From assembly GCA_021496925.1 (NCBI GenBank), contig CP053915.1:496001-560000 (forward strand): 64,000 nt of DNA. Direction: 5' to 3'. This stretch comes from Acidovorax sp. YS12. GTDB taxonomy: Bacteria > Pseudomonadota > Gammaproteobacteria > Burkholderiales > Burkholderiaceae_C. Positions within the stretch are counted from its first letter, which is position 1; every line of letters begins with the position of its first letter. Shown here piece after piece: positions 8,474 to 16,530 of this stretch. The notes beneath the pieces were generated by a model. It did no database searches. It was given only the letters and a program-made list of their open reading frames with translations, and was not told the DNA's origin. Made by a program: the position numbers and the translations under genes.

Positions 8474-9754
8474 ATGAAAGTACTCGTCATAGGCGGCGGT
8501 GGCCGCGAACACGCGCTGGCCTGGAAACTGGCCCAGTCGCCCCGGGCCACCAAGGTCTATCTCGCGCCCGGCAACGGCGGCACGGCGCACCACCCCAAGT
8601 TCGAGAACCTGCCCATCACCGGCGTGGTGCAGCTGCGCGAATGGGCGCAGGAGCAGAAGGTCGGCCTCACGGTGGTCGGCCCCGAGGCGCCGCTGGCCGC
8701 CGGCGTGGTGGATGAATTCCGCGCCCATGGCCTGCGCGTCTTCGGCCCGACCAAGGTCGCCGCGCAGCTCGAAAGCTCCAAGGCCTTCTCCAAGGCGTTC
8801 ATGCGCCGCCACGGCATTCCCACGGCGGACTACGACACCTTCACCGACCCGGCCGCGGCCCACGCCTTCGTGGACCGCCTGGGCGCGCCCATCGTCGTCA
8901 AGGCCGATGGCCTGGCGGCGGGCAAGGGCGTGGTGGTGGCGATGACGCTCCAGGAAGCGCACGACGCAGTGGACTTCATGCTGGTGGACAACAAGTACGG
9001 CGTGGCGCACAACGAAGGCGGCGCGCGCGTGGTCATCGAGGCATTTCTGGAAGGTGAAGAAGCCAGCTTCATCGTGCTGTGCGACGGCAAGAACGTGGCC
9101 GCGCTGGCCACCAGCCAGGACCACAAGCGCCTCAAGGACGGCGACGAAGGCCCGAACACCGGCGGCATGGGCGCGTATTCGCCCGCCCCGGTGGTCACGG
9201 CTGACGTGCACGCCCGCGCCATGCGCGAAATCATCCTGCCCACCATCCGCGGCATGGAAAAGGACGGCGTTCCCTACACCGGCTTCCTCTACGCGGGCCT
9301 GATGATCGACGCCAAGGGCCACCCCAAGACGCTCGAATTCAACTGCCGCATGGGCGACCCCGAGACGCAGCCCATCATGATGCGCCTCAAGAGCGACCTG
9401 ATGGACGTGATGCTGGCTGCCACCGACGGCAAGCTCGACCAGGTCGAGCTGCAGTGGGACCGCCGCACCGCGCTCGGCGTGGTGATGGCCGCGCACGGCT
9501 ACCCCGAGGACCCGCGCAAGGGCGACGCCATCACCGGCCTGCCGCCCGAGGCCGACGACGCCATGGTGTTCCACGCCGGCACGCAGTTGCAGGACGGCGT
9601 GCTGCGTACCAGCGGCGGCCGCGTGCTGTGCGTGACGGCGCTGGGCGACAACGTGCGCCAGGCGCAGCAGCGCGCCTACGACGTGGCGCGCGGCATCCAC
9701 TTCGACGGCGCGCAGTACCGCCGCGACATCGGCCACCGGGCGGTAAAGAACTGA
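8474..9754 (+). CDS. purD: phosphoribosylamine-glycine ligase
   Basis: 426 residues, the usual GARS length. The N-terminus MKVLVIGGGGREHALAW, the ATP-grasp region (VVKADGLAAGKGVVVA), DHKRLKDGDEGPNTGGMG and the FNCRMGDPETQ metal-binding segment are all present. It catalyses the ATP-dependent joining of 5-phosphoribosylamine and glycine, the second step of purine synthesis. Its stop overlaps the start of hemF by one base (TGATG), so the two are translationally coupled. Confidence 0.97.
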   Translation: MKVLVIGGGGREHALAWKLAQSPRATKVYLAPGNGGTAHHPKFENLPITGVVQLREWAQEQKVGLTVVGPEAPLAAGVVDEFRAHGLRVFGPTKVAAQLESSKAFSKAFMRRHGIPTADYDTFTDPAAAHAFVDRLGAPIVVKADGLAAGKGVVVAMTLQEAHDAVDFMLVDNKYGVAHNEGGARVVIEAFLEGEEASFIVLCDGKNVAALATSQDHKRLKDGDEGPNTGGMGAYSPAPVVTADVHARAMREIILPTIRGMEKDGVPYTGFLYAGLMIDAKGHPKTLEFNCRMGDPETQPIMMRLKSDLMDVMLAATDGKLDQVELQWDRRTALGVVMAAHGYPEDPRKGDAITGLPPEADDAMVFHAGTQLQDGVLRTSGGRVLCVTALGDNVRQAQQRAYDVARGIHFDGAQYRRDIGHRAVKN

Positions 9755-10698
9755 TGGCGCTGTCTGCATTCAATCCGCCCAGCACGGCCGAGCGCGTGCG
9801 CGGCTACCTGCTCGACCTGCAGTCGCGCATCACCGGCGCGGTGGAGGCCATCGAAGGGCCGCGCGGCGCACGCTTCCTGGTCGATCCCTGGCACAAGAGC
9901 CCCGAGGAGCCCCTGCAGGGCGACGGCGTGACGCAGATCCTCGAAGGCGGGCGCGTGTTCGAGCGCGCCGGGGTCGGCTTCTCGCACGTGCGCGGCGCGC
10001 AGCTGCCGCCCTCGGCCACCCAGCACCGGCCGGAGCTGGCCGGGGCGCCGTTCGAGGCCATGGGCGTCTCGCTGGTGTTCCACCCGCTCAACCCCTACGT
10101 GCCCACGGTGCACATGAACGTGCGCATGATCGCGGCTGGCCAGCCGGGGCAGGGGCCGGTGTGCTGGTTCGGCGGCGGCATGGACCTGACGCCGTACTAC
10201 GGCTTCGAGGAAGACGCGGTGCATTTTCACCGCATCTGCCACGACACGCTCAAGCCCTTCGGCGAGGGCCTGTACCTGCGCTTCAAGCGCTGGTGCGATG
10301 AATACTTCTACCTCAAGCACCGCGACGAGCAGCGCGGCGTGGGCGGCATCTTCTTCGACGACTTCTCGGCCCTGGGCTTCGAGCGCAGCCTGGCGATGAC
10401 GCAGGCCGTGGGCGACGCCTTCCTGCAGGCCTACCTGCCCATCGTCGAGCGCCGCATGGCGCTGCCGTTCGGCGAGCGCGAGCGCGGCTTCCAGCTCTAC
10501 CGGCGCGGCCGCTACGTCGAGTTCAACCTGGTCTGGGACCGGGGCACGCATTTCGGCCTGCAGTCGGGCGGGCGCACCGAGTCCATCCTGCTGTCCATGC
10601 CGCCGCTGGTGTCGTGGCAGTACCGGCGCGAGGACCCGCCGGGCTCGCACGAGGCCGAGCTGACGCGGCGCTTCCTGGTGCGGCGCAACTGGATTTGA
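9754..10698 (+). CDS. hemF: oxygen-dependent coproporphyrinogen III oxidase
   Basis: 314 residues. HemF signatures seen include GGGMDLTPYYGFEEDAVHFH and GGIFFDDF, with the C-terminal ETRYxRRxx-like end. It uses O2 to convert coproporphyrinogen III to protoporphyrinogen IX in heme synthesis. The organism carries an anaerobic pathway (denitrification), so an oxygen-independent HemN is expected elsewhere. The ATG shares its A with the purD stop. Downstream there are 180 bp before rsfS, with no nadD between. Confidence 0.96.
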   Translation: MALSAFNPPSTAERVRGYLLDLQSRITGAVEAIEGPRGARFLVDPWHKSPEEPLQGDGVTQILEGGRVFERAGVGFSHVRGAQLPPSATQHRPELAGAPFEAMGVSLVFHPLNPYVPTVHMNVRMIAAGQPGQGPVCWFGGGMDLTPYYGFEEDAVHFHRICHDTLKPFGEGLYLRFKRWCDEYFYLKHRDEQRGVGGIFFDDFSALGFERSLAMTQAVGDAFLQAYLPIVERRMALPFGERERGFQLYRRGRYVEFNLVWDRGTHFGLQSGGRTESILLSMPPLVSWQYRREDPPGSHEAELTRRFLVRRNWI

Positions 10699-10716
10699 CG
10701 CTGCGCACTCTCTTTT

Positions 10717-10755
10717 CGATAGCTGCTAGCGCTTGCCAGGCAAGCGATGGAGCCT
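10717..10755 (+). repeat. dispersed ~45-bp repeat, copy 2
   Basis: CGATAGCTGCTAGCGCTTG, a short centre, CAAGCGATGGAG: the family core. It lies in the 180-bp hemF-rsfS gap, 18 bp after the hemF stop. Confidence 0.75.
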
Positions 10756-10878
10756 CGAAACACCCTTGAAAAACAGCCTTCGCCACCGTTGCACCCGCTC
10801 AGCATGCGGGAACATGCGGGGCCCAGCCCCGGCGCAATGCGCGCTATATTGCCTCCACTTTTGACCACCCTATACCCG

Positions 10879-11625
10879 ATGACCACCTCCACCAAAACGG
10901 AAACCGCAGCCAAGAAGGACGTCGCCAAGCTCCAGCGCGCCATCGTCGATGGACTGGAGGACGTGAAGGCCCAAGACATCCAGGTCTTCAACACCGAGCA
11001 TCTTTCGCCGCTGTTCGAGCGCGTGATCGTGGCCACCGGCAGCTCCAACCGCCAGACCAAGGCCCTGGCCGCCAGCGTGCGCGACGCCGTGCGCGAGGCC
11101 GGTTTCTCCAAGCCGCGCTCCGAGGGCGAGGAAAACGGCGAATGGATCATCGTGGACTGCGGCCAGGCCGTGGCGCACATCATGCAGCCGGCCATCCGCC
11201 AGTACTACCGCCTGGAGGAAATCTGGGGCGACAAGCCCGTGCGCCTCAAGCTCGGCGCCGCCAAGCCGCGCAAGGTGACGGCGTCGGAGGACGAAGCGCC
11301 GGCCAAGAAGCCCGCCGCCAAGAAGTCCGCTGCCGTGAAAAAGGCCCCGGCCAGGAAGGCGGCGCAAGCGGCGCCGAAGAAGGCCGCCGCCAAGAAGGCC
11401 CCGGCCAAGCAAGCCCCCAAGGCCACTGCCGCCGCCGCGAAGAAACCCGTGGCCAAGCCTGCGGCCAAGGCCGCCGCCAAGAAGGCGCCGGTGAAGACCG
11501 TGGTGGTGAACAAGCCCGTGGCCAAGAAGGCGGCGCCGAAGGCCGCAGCCACCGCCAAGAAGCCCGCCGCCAAGAAGGCCCCGGCCAGGAAAGCGGCCGC
11601 CAGGAAGCCCGCGCCGAAGGGCTGA
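10879..11625 (+). CDS. rsfS: ribosomal silencing factor RsfS with a histone H1-like Lys/Ala tail
   Basis: 248 residues, more than twice the usual ~105-130. Residues ~10-120 are a standard RsfS/Iojap domain (VEDVKAQDI-type start, ATGSSNRQTKALA, WIIVDCGQAVAHIM, YYRLEEIWGDK), which binds uL14 on the large ribosomal subunit and blocks subunit joining in starvation. From ~residue 135 on, the protein is a low-complexity tail of AKK, APAKK and KAPAKK units with a few prolines, very basic and like histone H1 or AlgP/HctB tails. The tail may bind rRNA or DNA; that is inference. The ATG at 10879 gives the correct domain start. It is followed 17 bp later by rlmH. Confidence 0.93.
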   Translation: MTTSTKTETAAKKDVAKLQRAIVDGLEDVKAQDIQVFNTEHLSPLFERVIVATGSSNRQTKALAASVRDAVREAGFSKPRSEGEENGEWIIVDCGQAVAHIMQPAIRQYYRLEEIWGDKPVRLKLGAAKPRKVTASEDEAPAKKPAAKKSAAVKKAPARKAAQAAPKKAAAKKAPAKQAPKATAAAAKKPVAKPAAKAAAKKAPVKTVVVNKPVAKKAAPKAAATAKKPAAKKAPARKAAARKPAPKG

Positions 11626-11642
11626 GCGCCTGGGGCTGAGCG

Positions 11643-12110
11643 ATGAAGCTGCTCATCGTGGCCGTGGGCCAGCGCGTGCCCGACTGGGCGCAGACGGCCT
11701 ATGACGACTATGCCAAGCGCTTTCCGCCGGAACTCAAGGTGGAGCTCAAGGCCGTCAAGACCGAGCCGCGCGGCTCCAAGACGCTGGAGACCCTGTACGC
11801 GGCCGAGCGCGAGCGCATCGAGGCCGCCATTCCGCGCGGCACCCGTGTCGTGGCGCTGGACGAACGCGGCACCAGCCTGACCACGAAGGCGCTGGCCGAG
11901 CGCCTCAAGGGCTGGCAGCTCGGCGGCGACGACGTGGCGCTGGTCATTGGCGGGCCGGACGGGCTCGACCCGGCGTTCCGCCAGGCCGCGCACGAGCGCA
12001 TCCGCCTGTCCGACCTGACGCTGCCGCACGCCATGGTGCGCGTGCTGCTGATCGAGCAGCTCTACCGCGCCTGGTCGGTGAATGCGGGGCACCCGTACCA
12101 CCGCGAATAG
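11643..12110 (+). CDS. rlmH: 23S rRNA (pseudouridine1915-N3)-methyltransferase
   Basis: 155 residues, the standard length. Seen: MKLLIVAVGQRVPDW at the start, the SPOUT-class SAM site ALVIGGPDGLDP, and the C-terminal RVLLIEQLYRAWSVNAGHPYH. RlmH methylates pseudouridine 1915 in helix 69 of 23S rRNA on assembled ribosomes. Pairing of rsfS and rlmH is conserved widely in bacteria and is kept here. Confidence 0.97.
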   Translation: MKLLIVAVGQRVPDWAQTAYDDYAKRFPPELKVELKAVKTEPRGSKTLETLYAAERERIEAAIPRGTRVVALDERGTSLTTKALAERLKGWQLGGDDVALVIGGPDGLDPAFRQAAHERIRLSDLTLPHAMVRVLLIEQLYRAWSVNAGHPYHRE

Positions 12111-12120
12111 ACTATTGTTT

Positions 12121-12158
12121 TCATAGCTGCTTGCGCAGGCTGAGAGCGCTTTGGAGGG
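12121..12158 (+). repeat. degenerate copy of the dispersed repeat
   Basis: TCATAGCTGCTTGCGC...GAGCGCT resembles the family core but is eroded. It fills the rlmH-maf gap and overlaps the maf ribosome binding site (GGAGGG). Confidence 0.45.
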
Positions 12159-12162
12159 CGAT

Positions 12163-12771
12163 TTGACTGATAAATTTATCTACCTCGCCTCGCAGAGTCC
12201 GCGCCGCCGCCAGCTGCTGGAGCAACTGGGTGTGCGCTACGAGCTGCTGCTGCCCGGCCCCGAAGAGGACGCCGAGGCCATCGAGGCCGTGCTGCCCGGC
12301 GAAGATCCCGCCGCTTATGTGCAGCGCGTCACCGCGCTCAAGCTCGACGCCGCCGTGGCGCGCCACGCGGGGCGGCGGCTGGCACCGGCGCCCATCCTGT
12401 GTTCCGACACCACGGTGGCGCTGGGCCCGCGCATCTACGGCAAGCCCGAGGATGCGCAGGATGCCGCGCGCATGCTGGCCGAACTGGCGGGGCGCGCGCA
12501 CCAGGTGCTCACCGCCGTGGCCCTGCAGGCGGCGGATGGGCGGCGCCTGGCGGCGCTGTCGGTCTCGCGCGTGCGCTTCGGCGCGATGACGCCGGCGCAG
12601 ATCGCCGCCTACGTTGCCAGCGGCGAGCCCCTGGGCAAGGCCGGGGCCTATGGCATCCAGGGGCCGGTGGCGCAGTACGTGGAGAACCTCGACGGCAGCT
12701 ACACCGGCATCATGGGGCTGCCCTTGTACGAAACGGCCGGGCTGCTGCGCGCCGCCGGGGTGCTGGACTGA
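12163..12771 (+). CDS. Maf nucleotide pyrophosphatase (YhdE type)
   Basis: 202 residues. Maf signatures are LASQSPRRRQLLEQLG and CSDTTVALG, plus GKAGAYGIQG near the C-terminus. Maf proteins are nucleoside-triphosphate pyrophosphatases acting on dTTP/UTP or modified nucleotides. Start: a TTG at 12163 with GGAGGG five bases upstream fits better than the TTG at 12151, which overlaps that site. In many proteobacteria this gene sits directly before rng; here rng lies 16 kb away, beyond the denitrification block. It ends two bases from the convergent dnr gene. Confidence 0.92.
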   Translation: MTDKFIYLASQSPRRRQLLEQLGVRYELLLPGPEEDAEAIEAVLPGEDPAAYVQRVTALKLDAAVARHAGRRLAPAPILCSDTTVALGPRIYGKPEDAQDAARMLAELAGRAHQVLTAVALQAADGRRLAALSVSRVRFGAMTPAQIAAYVASGEPLGKAGAYGIQGPVAQYVENLDGSYTGIMGLPLYETAGLLRAAGVLD

Positions 12772-12773
12772 CG

Positions 12774-13517
12774 TTATTGCAGCGTGTGGCTGGCCAGCCG
12801 CGCGGCGTTGGGGATGTGGATGTCGCGCTTGTCGATGCGGATCAGGCCGGCTTCCTCCAGCTCGTGCAGCACGCGCGAGAAGTATTCCGGCGTGATCGAC
12901 AGGCGCGAGGCAATGGTGGCCTTGCTCACGGGCAGCGAGACGTTCAGCGCCACGGCGTCCTTGCAGCCCGTGGCGCTGCCCGCGCTGGCACCGGCGGTGC
13001 TGCTGGCGGGGCCGTCCTCGGGCAGCGAGTGCAGCAGGTAGCCGATGACGCGCTGCATGCCGCTGTGCAGCGAGTAGGCCTGCACGTCATGCACCAGCCC
13101 GTGCAGGCGGCGCGAGATGCCGGCCAGCATGTGCATGGCGAAGCGCGGGTCGTCCTCGATCTCGCGCACCACGGCGGCCTTGCCCACGCTCAGCACCAGT
13201 GCGTCGGCCAGGGCCTGGGCGTTGATGATGTAGGGCTTGTCGGTGAACATCAGCGCCTCGGCGAAGCTCACGCCGGGCCCGGCCAGCTCGATCACCTTCT
13301 CCTGCCCGGCGGGCGAGATGGCGAACAGCTTGATCTGGCCGGTGACGGTGACGTGGAACTCCTCGCAGGGCATGCCCACGCGGAAGATGCAGTCGCCGCG
13401 CCCGTAGCGCCGCAGGCGGCAGCCCGTGGCCAGCCGCTGCAGCTCGGACGGGGTCATTTCCTGGAACAGCGGCAGGGCGGCCAGGTAGCGGGGGATGTCG
13501 AATTGCTGGGTGTCCAT
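12774..13517 (-). CDS. dnr: Crp/Fnr-family regulator, probable Dnr (NO-responsive)
   Basis: 247 residues. An N-terminal cyclic-nucleotide-binding-type beta barrel (about 20-130) is followed by a dimerisation helix and a winged helix-turn-helix (SKATIASRLSITPEYFSRVL). The four-cysteine cluster of FNR is missing, so iron-sulfur oxygen sensing is unlikely. Position at the end of the nor genes fits Dnr/NnrR, the heme-based NO sensor that switches on nir and nor. A Ser/Ala/Gly-rich loop interrupts the linker. I found no Fnr-like box in its own 207-bp upstream gap. Confidence 0.85.
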   Translation of the reverse strand: MDTQQFDIPRYLAALPLFQEMTPSELQRLATGCRLRRYGRGDCIFRVGMPCEEFHVTVTGQIKLFAISPAGQEKVIELAGPGVSFAEALMFTDKPYIINAQALADALVLSVGKAAVVREIEDDPRFAMHMLAGISRRLHGLVHDVQAYSLHSGMQRVIGYLLHSLPEDGPASSTAGASAGSATGCKDAVALNVSLPVSKATIASRLSITPEYFSRVLHELEEAGLIRIDKRDIHIPNAARLASHTLQ

Positions 13518-13581
13518 GGTGTGGGGATGTTTTTTTGTATTGCCTGCAATTAAAGAGGAATTCTGAATGAATTTTCATGAT

Positions 13582-13612
13582 CTGCGGCAATTCTGCGCCT
13601 GTTCTGCCGCAG
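13582..13612. promoter_or_regulatory. inverted repeat in the norD-dnr gap
   Basis: CTGCGGCA and TGCCGCAG, eight perfect base pairs, are separated by 15 bases. A second small dyad, ATTGC-CT-GCAAT, lies nearer to dnr at about 13539-13550. Either could be an operator or an attenuating hairpin for dnr; neither matches an Fnr box, and there is no T-tract for a terminator. The rest of this 207-bp gap shows nothing recognisable. Confidence 0.35.
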
Positions 13613-13724
13613 TTCCATGACACTGTGAATACGGGAAAACGCCTGTCTGCCGCGCACCTGCAAGGCGGCGCACGGCGGGCGGGGCGGTGGGGCAGGGAAA
13701 AAGGGGCGCCGCCGCTGTGTTGCG

Positions 13725-15572
13725 TCAGCGCGTCAGTCCCGCGTAAGCGGCGGCCAGGCGCCGCACCAGGTCCTGCGGGCGGTGCACCAGCGCATAGCCC
13801 TGCGAGCCGAACAGGTGCGGCAGGTAGTCGTGCGCCTGGGCGTCGATGGTCACGCAGAACGGCGTGAGGCCTGCCGCGCGCGCCGCGTGCACGGCGTGGC
13901 GCGTGTCCTCCAGGCCGTAGCGGCCCTCGTACACGTCGAGGTCGTTGGGCTTGCCGTCGGTGAGGATGAGCAGCAGGCGCTGGCGCTCGCTGCGCTCCAG
14001 CAGCCGGGCCGTGGCGTGGCGCAGCGCCGCGCCCATGCGCGTGTAGTAGCCGGGCTTGATGGCGTTGACGCGCGCGATGGCGCCCGCGTCCCAGCGCTCG
14101 TTGAAGCCCTTGAGGTGCTGGATGCGCACGTGCTGGCGCCGCACCGAGGAGAAGCCCAGGATCTCGAAGGCGTCGCCGCTGGCCGACAGCGCCTCGCCGA
14201 AGACGTGCAGCGCGTCGCGGATCACGTCGATGACGCGCGCGTCCTGCGTGGCGTAGGCGTCGGTGGACAGCGACAGGTCGGCCAGCAGCAGCGTGGCCAG
14301 GCTGCGCTCCGCGCGCACGCGCTGGATGTAGACGGGCGGCGCCTCGCTGGCCGGGCCGTGGCCGGCCTCGACCTGGTGGCGCACCCAGGCGTCGATGTCG
14401 ATGTCGTCGCCCTCGGTGCGCCCGCGCAGGCGGGCCGGGGCGGCGCGCAGGGCTTCGAGCCGGCGGCGCATGCGCCGCGCCACGGCGCGCAGCGGCGGCG
14501 GCGCGGTGTAGCGGGCAGCGTCGCGCGCCACGTAGCACTGCACGGCACAGTGGTCGGGGTGCAGCAGCGCGCGCTTGTAGTCCCACTCGGGGTAGCGTGC
14601 GCCGGGGCCGAGGGGCAGGTCGTCGTGCGCGGCGCTGGGCAGATCGAGGTCGAACTTCACGCGCGAGGCCATGGCGTGCCCATCGGGGGCGATGGCGAGT
14701 TCGTCCATGTCGTTGGCGGCGCTGAGCGCGGTGCCGTCGTCATCGTCGTCGTCGGCGCGGTTGACGCGCGTGAACTCGGTCCACGACAGGATGGACTCGG
14801 CGCGGAACATCATCATCAGCGGCGCGTTGTTGCGCTCGTCGGCCACCGACTGCGCGGCGCGGCGGCGCGGGTCGCTCACGGCCGGGGGCTGGACGGCGGC
14901 CTCCTCGGCGCCCTGGCCCTGCTTCTTCTGCGTGGGCGCGGCGCGGGCGGCGTCGGCGGCGGGCAGGGTCAGCCACAGCCACAGCGGGGCCACGTCGCCG
15001 TGGCGGATGTCCAGGTCCATGTCCAGGCCGGGGGCGTGGCCGTGCAGGGCCTGCTGCACGGCGCGCTCGGCGATGGCGGCGCGGCCACGCAGGCGCGCCG
15101 GGTCCGGGCGCTGCGCCAGCTGCCGGGCGCGCAGCCGCTCGTAGCGCGGGCGCAGGCCGGGGAAGGCGGCCAGCGCCGCCTCGGTGGCCGTGACGTGGCC
15201 GGCGAGCCAGCCCCGGGCCGGGTCGAGGTGCGCGGCCAGCGCGGCCAGCCACAGGTACAGGTCGCGGTTGTGCGGGGCTTCGTCGAACACGCCAATCTCG
15301 GGCGGCAGGGCCAGCACGTCGGCCTGCCACTGGCCCAGCACGGCGTGGGTGCCGCCGCCGGCGATGCGCTGCAGCAGCGAGCGCGCGCCGCCGCCGCCCA
15401 CGCGGCTGGTGCCCGCCGGGGCGATGCGCACGCCCTGGCCGCCGCCGCCGGCACGGAACATGAGGCCGATGGTGCGCTGCATCTCCTCCAGCCGCACCGG
15501 GGCCTGCGAGGCGCGGCCATCGGCCGCGCGCGTGATGAAGCGGTGCCACTGGCGGCCGACCCATTCTTCCAT
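13725..15572 (-). CDS. norD: nitric oxide reductase activation protein NorD (VWA domain)
   Basis: 615 residues. The C-terminal ~200 residues form a von Willebrand A domain with MIDAS motif DLSLSTDAY and a later ILTDGKPND. The middle is low in complexity and carries a run of Asp residues (around position 275). NorD partners the NorQ AAA+ ATPase; the pair resembles CbbQ/CbbO activators and is needed for functional NO reductase, perhaps for metal insertion. AGGAG stands six bases before the ATG. It follows norQ by 75 bp, a gap filled by a dispersed repeat. Confidence 0.92.
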   Translation of the reverse strand: MEEWVGRQWHRFITRAADGRASQAPVRLEEMQRTIGLMFRAGGGGQGVRIAPAGTSRVGGGGARSLLQRIAGGGTHAVLGQWQADVLALPPEIGVFDEAPHNRDLYLWLAALAAHLDPARGWLAGHVTATEAALAAFPGLRPRYERLRARQLAQRPDPARLRGRAAIAERAVQQALHGHAPGLDMDLDIRHGDVAPLWLWLTLPAADAARAAPTQKKQGQGAEEAAVQPPAVSDPRRRAAQSVADERNNAPLMMMFRAESILSWTEFTRVNRADDDDDDGTALSAANDMDELAIAPDGHAMASRVKFDLDLPSAAHDDLPLGPGARYPEWDYKRALLHPDHCAVQCYVARDAARYTAPPPLRAVARRMRRRLEALRAAPARLRGRTEGDDIDIDAWVRHQVEAGHGPASEAPPVYIQRVRAERSLATLLLADLSLSTDAYATQDARVIDVIRDALHVFGEALSASGDAFEILGFSSVRRQHVRIQHLKGFNERWDAGAIARVNAIKPGYYTRMGAALRHATARLLERSERQRLLLILTDGKPNDLDVYEGRYGLEDTRHAVHAARAAGLTPFCVTIDAQAHDYLPHLFGSQGYALVHRPQDLVRRLAAAYAGLTR

Positions 15573-15599
15573 GCCGCTCTCCTGCGAGGTTTCAAAAAC

Positions 15600-15642
15600 A
15601 ATAGCTGCCAGCGCTTGCCCCGCAAGGGCTGGAGGCCAAAAA
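15600..15642 (+). repeat. dispersed ~45-bp repeat, copy 3
   Basis: ATAGCTGCCAGCGCTTG, a centre, CAAGGGCTGGAGGCCAAAAA: the full family consensus. It lies between norQ and norD inside the nor operon, so it would be transcribed and could fold as a hairpin. Confidence 0.8.
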
Positions 15643-15647
15643 GATGC

Positions 15648-16460
15648 CTAACTGCCTATCACGGCGGCCACCACCTCGGCCAGCGCGGCGGCGGTGTCGG
15701 CGTCGTCGGTCAGCGCATCGACCACGGCGGCCTGGCAGGCGGTGGGCAGCGCGATGCCGCTGGCCACCAGGCGTGCGGCCATGACCAGCAGGCGCGTGCT
15801 GACGGTTTCCTCCAGGTCCTGCGCGGTCAGGCGGCGCAGCGCCTGGGCCAGCGCCACCAGGCGCTGGGCCACGGCGGCGTCCACGCCCGATTCGCGCGTG
15901 ACGATGGCCTGCTCCACCTCGGGCGCGGGGTAGTCGAAGTTGAGCGCAATGAAGCGCTGGCGCGTGCTTGGCTTGAGGCTCTTGAGCACGTTCTGGTAGC
16001 CGGGGTTGTAGCTCACCACGAGCATGAAGCCCGGGGCGGCGGCGATGTGTTCGCCCGTGCGCTCGATGGGCAGCACGCGGCGGTCGTCGGCTAGCGGGTG
16101 CAGCACGACGGTGGTGTCCTTGCGCGCCTCGACCACTTCGTCGAGGTAGCAGATGGCGCCCGTGCGCACGGCGCGGGTCAGCGGTCCGTCGGCCCACACG
16201 GTGCCGCGTTCGGAGATGAGGTGGCGGCCCACGAGGTCGGCCGCCGAGAGGTCGTCGTGGCAGCTCACGGTGATGAGCGGGCGGCCCAGGCGCGCCGCCA
16301 TGTGCTCGACGAAGCGGGTCTTGCCGCAGCCCGTGGGCCCCTTGATGAGCACCGGCAGGCGCTGCGCGAACGCATGCGCGAAGAGCGCGGCCTCGCCGCC
16401 TTGCTCGGCGTAGTAGGGCACCTGTTCCAGGTGCTTTTGTTCGCTGTGGTCCATGGGCAT
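15648..16460 (-). CDS. norQ: AAA+ ATPase NorQ
   Basis: 270 residues from the ATG of MPMDHSEQ; an ATG six bases further in is equally possible. Walker A is GPTGCGKTRF and Walker B is ICYLDEVVEAR, followed by the MoxR/CbbQ-class sensor region (VVSYNPGYQNVLKSLKPSTRQRF). It belongs to the NorQ/CbbQ/GvpN group and works with NorD to mature the NO reductase in the cytoplasm. It lies 70 bp downstream of norB. Confidence 0.93.
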   Translation of the reverse strand: MPMDHSEQKHLEQVPYYAEQGGEAALFAHAFAQRLPVLIKGPTGCGKTRFVEHMAARLGRPLITVSCHDDLSAADLVGRHLISERGTVWADGPLTRAVRTGAICYLDEVVEARKDTTVVLHPLADDRRVLPIERTGEHIAAAPGFMLVVSYNPGYQNVLKSLKPSTRQRFIALNFDYPAPEVEQAIVTRESGVDAAVAQRLVALAQALRRLTAQDLEETVSTRLLVMAARLVASGIALPTACQAAVVDALTDDADTAAALAEVVAAVIGS

Positions 16461-16530
16461 GGTCTCGGTGGTTGGGGGGAACTTGCCCGGCCCCGGAGGG
16501 CCGGGCAAGCCGCTTGGGTCAATCGCCAGG

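Noticed and set aside
12151..12162. Earlier TTG start for maf
   Set aside because: It lies on the GGAGGG ribosome binding site that serves the TTG at 12163.
13530..13560. Fnr/Dnr box upstream of dnr
   Set aside because: ATTGC-CT-GCAAT is a dyad but lacks the TTGA-N6-TCAA pattern seen at norC and nirS-nirE.
14160..16094. 770-codon forward frame opposite norD/norQ
   Set aside because: Antisense shadow; no domain, start site or codon preference, while norD and norQ are clear.
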